64,000 nt of DNA from Piscinibacter sp. HJYY11. Lineage in GTDB: Bacteria > Pseudomonadota > Gammaproteobacteria > Burkholderiales > Burkholderiaceae_C. Shown piece by piece: positions 59,054 to 64,000 of this stretch. Within the stretch, counting starts at the first letter, position 1, and every line of letters starts with the position of its first letter. Made by a program: the position numbers and the translations under genes. The stretch lies in NCBI RefSeq assembly GCF_016735515.1, contig NZ_JAERQZ010000001.1, forward strand, positions 4,390,746-4,454,745, given 5' to 3'. Under the pieces are notes generated by a model that was not told the origin of the DNA, did no database searches, and was given only the letters and a program-made list of their open reading frames with translations.

Positions 59054-62000
59054 ATGGAAAGCCACGCGACGATGAGCGAGACCATGAGCGAGATGAGCGA
59101 CGACCTGAGTGCCCTGGCGTGGGTCCACGAGGAGCTTCGGCGCTCGCTCGACAACGCCCACAAGGCCTTGCGTCGGTTCGTCAAGGAATCGGAGTCCATG
59201 AGCGGCTCCGACGTCGACGCCGTCGACCCCGCCGTGCTGCGCACCGCGCGCCAGCAGATCCACCAGGGCGTCGGTGCCCTCGAACTCGTGGGCCTGCCCT
59301 CGGTGGCCGTGGTGCTGCGCGCGAGCGAGGCTGCGGTGCAGCGTTTCGTCGCCAAGCCCGAGAAGATCACCGAAGCCGATGTCGACGCGATCGAGCTCGC
59401 CTCGTTCGCCCTGCTCGACTACCTGCAGCGCATGCTGTCGGGCAAGCCGGTCTCGTCGCTCGCGCTCTTCCCGCGCTACCAGGCCGTGCAGGCGCTGGCC
59501 GGCGCAGAGCGGGTGCACCCCGCCGACCTGTGGAACCACGACTGGCGCTGGCTCGACCTCGGCAAGGATTCGAGCGTCACCCCGCGCGCGCTCGACCAGC
59601 AGGCGCATGACGACTTCGAGAAGCAGTTGCTGCCGCTCCTGCGCGGCAACAACCCGAAGGCCGCCAGTGCGCTGAGCGACCTGTGCGCTGGCCTGGGCCT
59701 GGGAGCCTCCAGCCTGCCGGCGGCCACGCAGTGGAAGCTGGCCGCCGCCTTCTTCGAAAGCCAGGCCGCCGGCCTGCTGAAGCCCGATGTCTACAGCAAG
59801 CGCGTGGCCTCGCGGCTGCTGGCCCAGCTGCGTGCCTTCGAGCGCGGCGGTGCCGACGTGTCGGAGCGCCTCGCGCAGGACATGCTCTTCTTCTGCGCCC
59901 AGAGCGCATCGCCGGGTGATGGCCGCAAGGCGCCGCGCCTCGCCGCCGCGCGCCAAGCCTATGGCCTTGCGCAGCATGTGCCGGCCGATTACGAGATCAA
60001 CCGCCTCGGACGTTTCGACCCCGCGGTGATCGCGCAGGCACGCAAGCGCGTGTCGAGTGCCAAGGACGCGTGGTCCGGCGTGGCAGGTGGCGAGATGCAT
60101 CGCCTGGGCGGTCTTTCCGAACAGTTCTCGCTGGTCGGTGATTCGCTCAAGCGCCTGTACCCCAACGGCGAGATGCTCGCCGACGAGCTGCAGAACGCCA
60201 TCGCCCAGACCCAGCAGTCGGGCGCTGCGCCTCAGCCGCCGCTCGCGATGGAAGTCGCGACCAGCGTGCTCTACCTCGAAGCGTCGCTGGAAGACGGCGA
60301 CTTCGACGACCCCGATGAAGGCAAGCGCGTCGCCCGACTGGCGCAGCGCATCGCCTCGGTCCGCGCCGGCCACACCCCCGACCCGCTCGAAGCGTGGATG
60401 GAGGAGCTGTACCGCCGCGTCTCCGACCGCCAGACCATGGGCAGCGTGGTGCAGGAGCTGCGCGCCTCCCTGTCGGAAGCCGAAAAACACATCGACCAGT
60501 TCTTCCGCAACCCGGCCGACCGCCCCGCGCTCGCACCGGTGCCGCAGCTGCTGTCGTCGATGCGCGGCGTGCTGTCGGTGCTGGGCATGGACCAGGCCGC
60601 GCACGCGGTGCTGCGCATGCGCGACGACGTCGATGGCTTGCTCGCCACCGAAGTCGACCCGCAGCAGGTCGTGCAGTCGGGCACCTTCGATCGCCTGGCC
60701 AGCAACCTCGGCGCCTTGGGCTTCCTGATCGACATGCTCAGCGTGCAGCCTCAGGTGGCCAAGTCGCTGTTCGTTTACGACGCCCAAGCCGGCACCCTGA
60801 GCCCGCTGATGGGCCGCAGCGCCGCGGCGCGCCAGGCCACCAACCTTGTGGTCCCCGCTGCCCCGGCGCCTGTGGAGCCGCGCCTGATCGAGCAGGCCCA
60901 GTCGCTGGCTTTCGCGGCCGTGAGCGACCGTGTGCCCCTCGACGAAGTGGCGCGCGACCTCGACCACCTGTCGCAGGAAGCCAAGGCGGCCGACCAGCCC
61001 GAGCTGCTCGCCACCGTCGAAGAAGCCAAGGAAGCGATCGAGCACGCCAGCAGCCCCGAGGAAGTGGCGGCGGTGCGCGAGGAACTGTCCGACAAGCTCG
61101 CCGATTTCGTCCACACCGCCAGCGGCCCGATTCCGCTCGACGAAGCGCCGGTCGTCGTGGCCAAGGCGCCGCCCCCGCCGCCTCTGTCGCCCGCGCCCAC
61201 CAGCATGGCGACCGACCTGGGCGACGACCCCGAGATGCGCGAGATCTTCCTCGAGGAAGCGCGCGAGGTCATCGACACCGCCAAGACCGCGCTCGGTGCG
61301 CTGGCCCATTCGCCGGCCAACATCGAGCAGCTCACAACCGTGCGCCGTGCCTTCCACACGCTGAAGGGCAGCTCGCGGATGGTGGGCCTGAAGGAATTCG
61401 GCGAAGCCGGCTGGGCCTGCGAGCAGGTCTACAACAGCTGGCTGGCCGACCAGAAGGCCGCTGACCCGAGCCTGCTCGGCTTCACCACCAGCACGCTCGA
61501 CTACTTCGCCGAGTGGGTGGAAGCGATCTCGCGCCAGAACCCTGCCGGTTTCACGTCGGCACCGGTCAAGGCCGCGGCCGATGCGCTGGGCCGTGGCGAG
61601 CCGATCCCCGCGATTGCCGCGTCGCCGGCCAACGACCTGCAGATGGTGTCGCTCTCGTTCCCGGTCGACCTCCCGAGCGAGAAAGACCTGGAGCTCAAGG
61701 CGGCCGCGGCGCCGGCGCCGGCCGCACCCGTGGCTGCCCCTGCCTTGCCCGAGGTGTCGTTCGACCTCGACCTGGGATCGTTCGACGACCCAAAACCGCA
61801 CGCGGCCCCGGTGGCCGCGACTCCGGCGCCCGGTATTGAGCTTCGCTCGCTGGAGCTGCCGGACAGCTTCGACGAGCAGACCGTCATCGAGCCCCGCCCC
61901 GCGGCCGAGCCGCTGCCGGCCGCCGATTCGGTCGAGCTGATCGAGCTGGAGCTGGACGACAAGCTGTTTGCGAGCGACGCGCCCGAGGTCATCGAGCCGG

Positions 62001-64000
62001 CCCCGGCTGTCGCACCCGAGGTGAGCCTTCCCGAGGTGACGGTGCCGGAGGTGAGCCTGCCGGAAGTGACCGTGCCCGTGGTGGCAGAGCAGGCCGAAGC
62101 CGCTCCTGAAGCGCCGGCACAAGCCGACGACGACCAGGTCAAGGTGGTCGGCGACCTGCGCATCAGCATTCCGCTCTTCAACATCTACCTCAACGAAGCC
62201 GACGAGCTGTCGCGCCGCCTGACCACCGAAGTGGCCGAGTGGGCGATGGAGCTGCATCGCCCGGTGGGCGAGGTGCCCATTGCGCTCGCCCACTCGCTGG
62301 CCGGCAACTCGGCGACGGTGGGCTTCGCCGACCTGTCGCACCTGGCGCGCCTGGTCGAGCACGCGCTGATGCGCTCGCAGGCCATCGGCTCGGGCACGCC
62401 CGAAGAGGCCCGTCTCTTCGTCGATGCATCGGAAGAAGTGCGCCGCTTGCTGCACCAGTTTGCCGCCGGTTTCCTGAAGCCGGTTGCGCCCGAGCTGCTG
62501 CAGCGCCTCGCCGATCACGAGATCAGCTCGGCGCGCCGCCTCGAAGCGGCCAACGCCGCCGAAGCCGCCGCGCCCGAAGTGATCGAGCCGGTCGCGCTGG
62601 TGGAAGAGCCGGTCATCGCGCCCGAGCCGGTCGCGGCGCCGCCGGCCCGTGTCTCCCGCCCGGCCCCGCTGGTCGAACACGCCGACGATGCCCTCGTCGC
62701 GCATGTCGACAGCACCTTTGGTGGCCTGGACACCAACGTCGGCTCTCTCGGCCAGGCTGAATTCAAGGCGCTCGCGCCGCTGCCGGTGGAAGACACCGCG
62801 CGTGCCGCCCCCGTGCGCGCCGATGCGCTGGACGGCGAAGACGACATCGACGCGGTCGACGCGGTCGATGCCGAGCTCTTCCCGATCTTCGAGGAAGAGG
62901 CCGAGGAACTGCTGCCCCAGCTCGACGGCAAGCTGCGCGAGTGGGCCCGCCGACCGACCGACAACGGCCCGGCCGCCGCTTGCATGCGCACGCTGCACAC
63001 GCTGAAGGGCGGTGCCCGCCTGGCCGGTGCCATGCGCCTGGGTGAAATGGCGCACCGGCTGGAAACCGCCATCGAGCACCTGCTGGCGCAAAGCACCGTG
63101 ACCACCGCGGACGTCGATGCACTGCACGCGCGCTCCGACGCGCTGTCCGCCGTGTTCGAGGCCCTGCGTTCGCGCGATGCGCAAGCCTACGCAGAAGCCG
63201 AAGACTCCCTGCACGCCACGTTCTCCGATGAGCCGGTCGCACCGCCGCCGGTGGTGCCGCTGGTGCAGCCGGTGGTCGCACCCGTGCTGCCGTCGTTGGC
63301 CGTGATCGAGACGCCGCCGCTGGCCGAGCCGCTGGGGGTGTCCGAGCCCGAGGTGGCACCGGAGCAACCCGTGTCCGCGCCTCGCGTGGCACCTGCCGGC
63401 GAGGCCGCTGCAGCGCCCTCGCGCGACATCGATTGGTCGCGCTTCACCGGCAACGTGGAAGCCGATCCGGCGGCCAAGGCGACTGGCGACCGCGGTGTCG
63501 CCGCCTCCAACGCTGCGGTTCGCGTGCGCGGCCCGCTGCTCGAACGCCTGGTCAATCAAGCCGGTGAGGTCTCCATCACCCGTTCGCGCATCGAGTCGGA
63601 AGTCGGCAACATGCGCAATTCGCTGGGCGACCTGACCGACAACCTGGAGCGTCTGCGCCTTCAATTGCGCGACATCGAGTTCCAGGCGGAAACGCAGATG
63701 ATCTCGCGTCAGGAAGCCGCCAAGGCAGCGCACGAAGCGTTCGACCCGCTCGAGTCGGACCGTTTCACCCGCTTCCAGGAACTGACCCGCATGATGGCCG
63801 AGTCGGTGAACGACGTGGCCACGGTGCAGCGCACGCTGACCCGCACGCTGGAAACGACCGAGGACGAACTTGCCTCGCAGGCCCGCCTCACGCGCGACCT
63901 GCAGGACGACCTGCTCCGCACCCGCATGGTGGAGTTCGAATCGTCGTCCGACCGCCTCTACCGCGTGGTGCGCCAGGCCGCCAAGGAAACCGGCAAGCAG
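59054..64000 (+). CDS. pilL: Chemotaxis kinase PilL/ChpA-type, N-terminal 1649 codons (cut by window edge)
   Basis: Large hybrid histidine kinase of the twitching chemosensory pathway. It starts MESHATMSETMSEMSDDLSA and is open to the window end. In order: a degenerate Hpt-like domain with LAWVHEELRRSL, a long helical region (about 180-690), a true Hpt with His768 (HTLKGSSRM), an Ala/Pro/Val-rich linker (about 835-1020), a second Hpt-like module with His1080 (HSLAGNSAT, where the usual Lys is Ala), a third with His1315 (HTLKGGARL), then the dimerisation P3 domain (ERLVNQAGEVSITRSRIE). The ATPase, CheW and receiver domains lie beyond the window. Starts 23 bases after a strong hairpin. Confidence 0.95.
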   Translation, partial: MESHATMSETMSEMSDDLSALAWVHEELRRSLDNAHKALRRFVKESESMSGSDVDAVDPAVLRTARQQIHQGVGALELVGLPSVAVVLRASEAAVQRFVAKPEKITEADVDAIELASFALLDYLQRMLSGKPVSSLALFPRYQAVQALAGAERVHPADLWNHDWRWLDLGKDSSVTPRALDQQAHDDFEKQLLPLLRGNNPKAASALSDLCAGLGLGASSLPAATQWKLAAAFFESQAAGLLKPDVYSKRVASRLLAQLRAFERGGADVSERLAQDMLFFCAQSASPGDGRKAPRLAAARQAYGLAQHVPADYEINRLGRFDPAVIAQARKRVSSAKDAWSGVAGGEMHRLGGLSEQFSLVGDSLKRLYPNGEMLADELQNAIAQTQQSGAAPQPPLAMEVATSVLYLEASLEDGDFDDPDEGKRVARLAQRIASVRAGHTPDPLEAWMEELYRRVSDRQTMGSVVQELRASLSEAEKHIDQFFRNPADRPALAPVPQLLSSMRGVLSVLGMDQAAHAVLRMRDDVDGLLATEVDPQQVVQSGTFDRLASNLGALGFLIDMLSVQPQVAKSLFVYDAQAGTLSPLMGRSAAARQATNLVVPAAPAPVEPRLIEQAQSLAFAAVSDRVPLDEVARDLDHLSQEAKAADQPELLATVEEAKEAIEHASSPEEVAAVREELSDKLADFVHTASGPIPLDEAPVVVAKAPPPPPLSPAPTSMATDLGDDPEMREIFLEEAREVIDTAKTALGALAHSPANIEQLTTVRRAFHTLKGSSRMVGLKEFGEAGWACEQVYNSWLADQKAADPSLLGFTTSTLDYFAEWVEAISRQNPAGFTSAPVKAAADALGRGEPIPAIAASPANDLQMVSLSFPVDLPSEKDLELKAAAAPAPAAPVAAPALPEVSFDLDLGSFDDPKPHAAPVAATPAPGIELRSLELPDSFDEQTVIEPRPAAEPLPAADSVELIELELDDKLFASDAPEVIEPAPAVAPEVSLPEVTVPEVSLPEVTVPVVAEQAEAAPEAPAQADDDQVKVVGDLRISIPLFNIYLNEADELSRRLTTEVAEWAMELHRPVGEVPIALAHSLAGNSATVGFADLSHLARLVEHALMRSQAIGSGTPEEARLFVDASEEVRRLLHQFAAGFLKPVAPELLQRLADHEISSARRLEAANAAEAAAPEVIEPVALVEEPVIAPEPVAAPPARVSRPAPLVEHADDALVAHVDSTFGGLDTNVGSLGQAEFKALAPLPVEDTARAAPVRADALDGEDDIDAVDAVDAELFPIFEEEAEELLPQLDGKLREWARRPTDNGPAAACMRTLHTLKGGARLAGAMRLGEMAHRLETAIEHLLAQSTVTTADVDALHARSDALSAVFEALRSRDAQAYAEAEDSLHATFSDEPVAPPPVVPLVQPVVAPVLPSLAVIETPPLAEPLGVSEPEVAPEQPVSAPRVAPAGEAAAAPSRDIDWSRFTGNVEADPAAKATGDRGVAASNAAVRVRGPLLERLVNQAGEVSITRSRIESEVGNMRNSLGDLTDNLERLRLQLRDIEFQAETQMISRQEAAKAAHEAFDPLESDRFTRFQELTRMMAESVNDVATVQRTLTRTLETTEDELASQARLTRDLQDDLLRTRMVEFESSSDRLYRVVRQAAKETGKQ

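Noticed and set aside
58805..63733. Antisense open reading of 1642 codons opposite pilL
   Set aside because: The opposite strand carries a clear PilL with recognisable Hpt and P3 domains. The antisense translation is rich in Gly/Arg/His with no family motifs. In very high-GC DNA such long shadows arise by codon bias.
55005..64000. rubredoxin-pilGHIJL as a novel signalling or defence system
   Set aside because: It is the known Pil/Chp twitching chemosensory operon, and the rubredoxin next to it is the usual Burkholderiales arrangement.

Overview
The window is high-GC chromosomal core sequence from a betaproteobacterium of the order Burkholderiales. The likely neighbourhood is the Leptothrix/Rubrivivax/Roseateles/Aquabacterium group. 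This rests on gene order (pilBCD-coaE-zapD-yacG, hemA-prfA-prmC-grxD-ubiX, ffh-ypjD-PP0621-pilS-pilR-ampD, rubredoxin-pilGHIJL, aroQ-accB-accC-prmA-DUF3426) and on protein character; no search was run. I see no insertion sequence, prophage, CRISPR array, integron or defence island. No gene is obviously frameshifted. Two genes (groEL, pilL) are cut by the window edges.

Layout. 1-1246: groEL (5' part) and groES, with a CIRCE operator and a heat-shock type promoter that overlaps the yacG stop codon. 1242-6857: yacG, zapD, coaE and the type IV pilus genes pilD, pilC, pilB, all on the minus strand. 7011-8954: tRNA-Pro, ispB and the divergent rplU-rpmA operon. 9024-14313: obgE-proB, rppH, proS and a lytic transglycosylase. 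14323-19325: hemA-prfA-prmC, a barrel-like secreted protein, grxD and ubiX. 19393-25077: a small membrane protein, miaB, a secreted protein, tRNA-Met, ftsY, a DUF2726 protein and ffh. 25126-30285: ypjD, a small zinc-ribbon protein, pilS, pilR, ampD. 30473-35823: nrdA and nrdB with clear NrdR operators, then a histone H1-like gene. 35829-47448: a run of 13 minus-strand genes for fatty acid, shikimate, peptidoglycan, RNA and thiol metabolism. 47604-54860: a metalloprotease lipoprotein, mpl, two small envelope genes, hemL and a thiD-like kinase. 55005-64000: rubredoxin and the pilGHIJL twitching chemosensory operon.

Functional themes. Type IV pili appear three times: the assembly machinery (pilBCD), the two-component regulator of pilin (pilSR) and the Chp-type chemosensory array (pilGHIJL). 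Protein biogenesis is heavy: groESL, ffh, ftsY, prfA, prmC, prmA, miaB, rplU, rpmA, obgE, proS and two tRNAs. Peptidoglycan synthesis and recycling is represented by ampD, mpl, mtgA and a lytic transglycosylase.

The most interesting signals are not new gene systems but regulatory architecture. The nrdA core promoter is framed by two NrdR boxes 31 bp apart. Large hairpins without U-tracts lie between nrdA and nrdB and between pilJ and pilL. groESL has both CIRCE and a sigma-32-like promoter. A terminator abuts the 5' end of tRNA-Pro, and hemA may be leaderless. Among proteins, the ThiD-like kinase has Asp where ThiD has its catalytic Cys, PilL has an Hpt module with an altered motif, and the H1-like protein has a decaying decapeptide repeat. 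I did not find a convincing undescribed multi-gene system.
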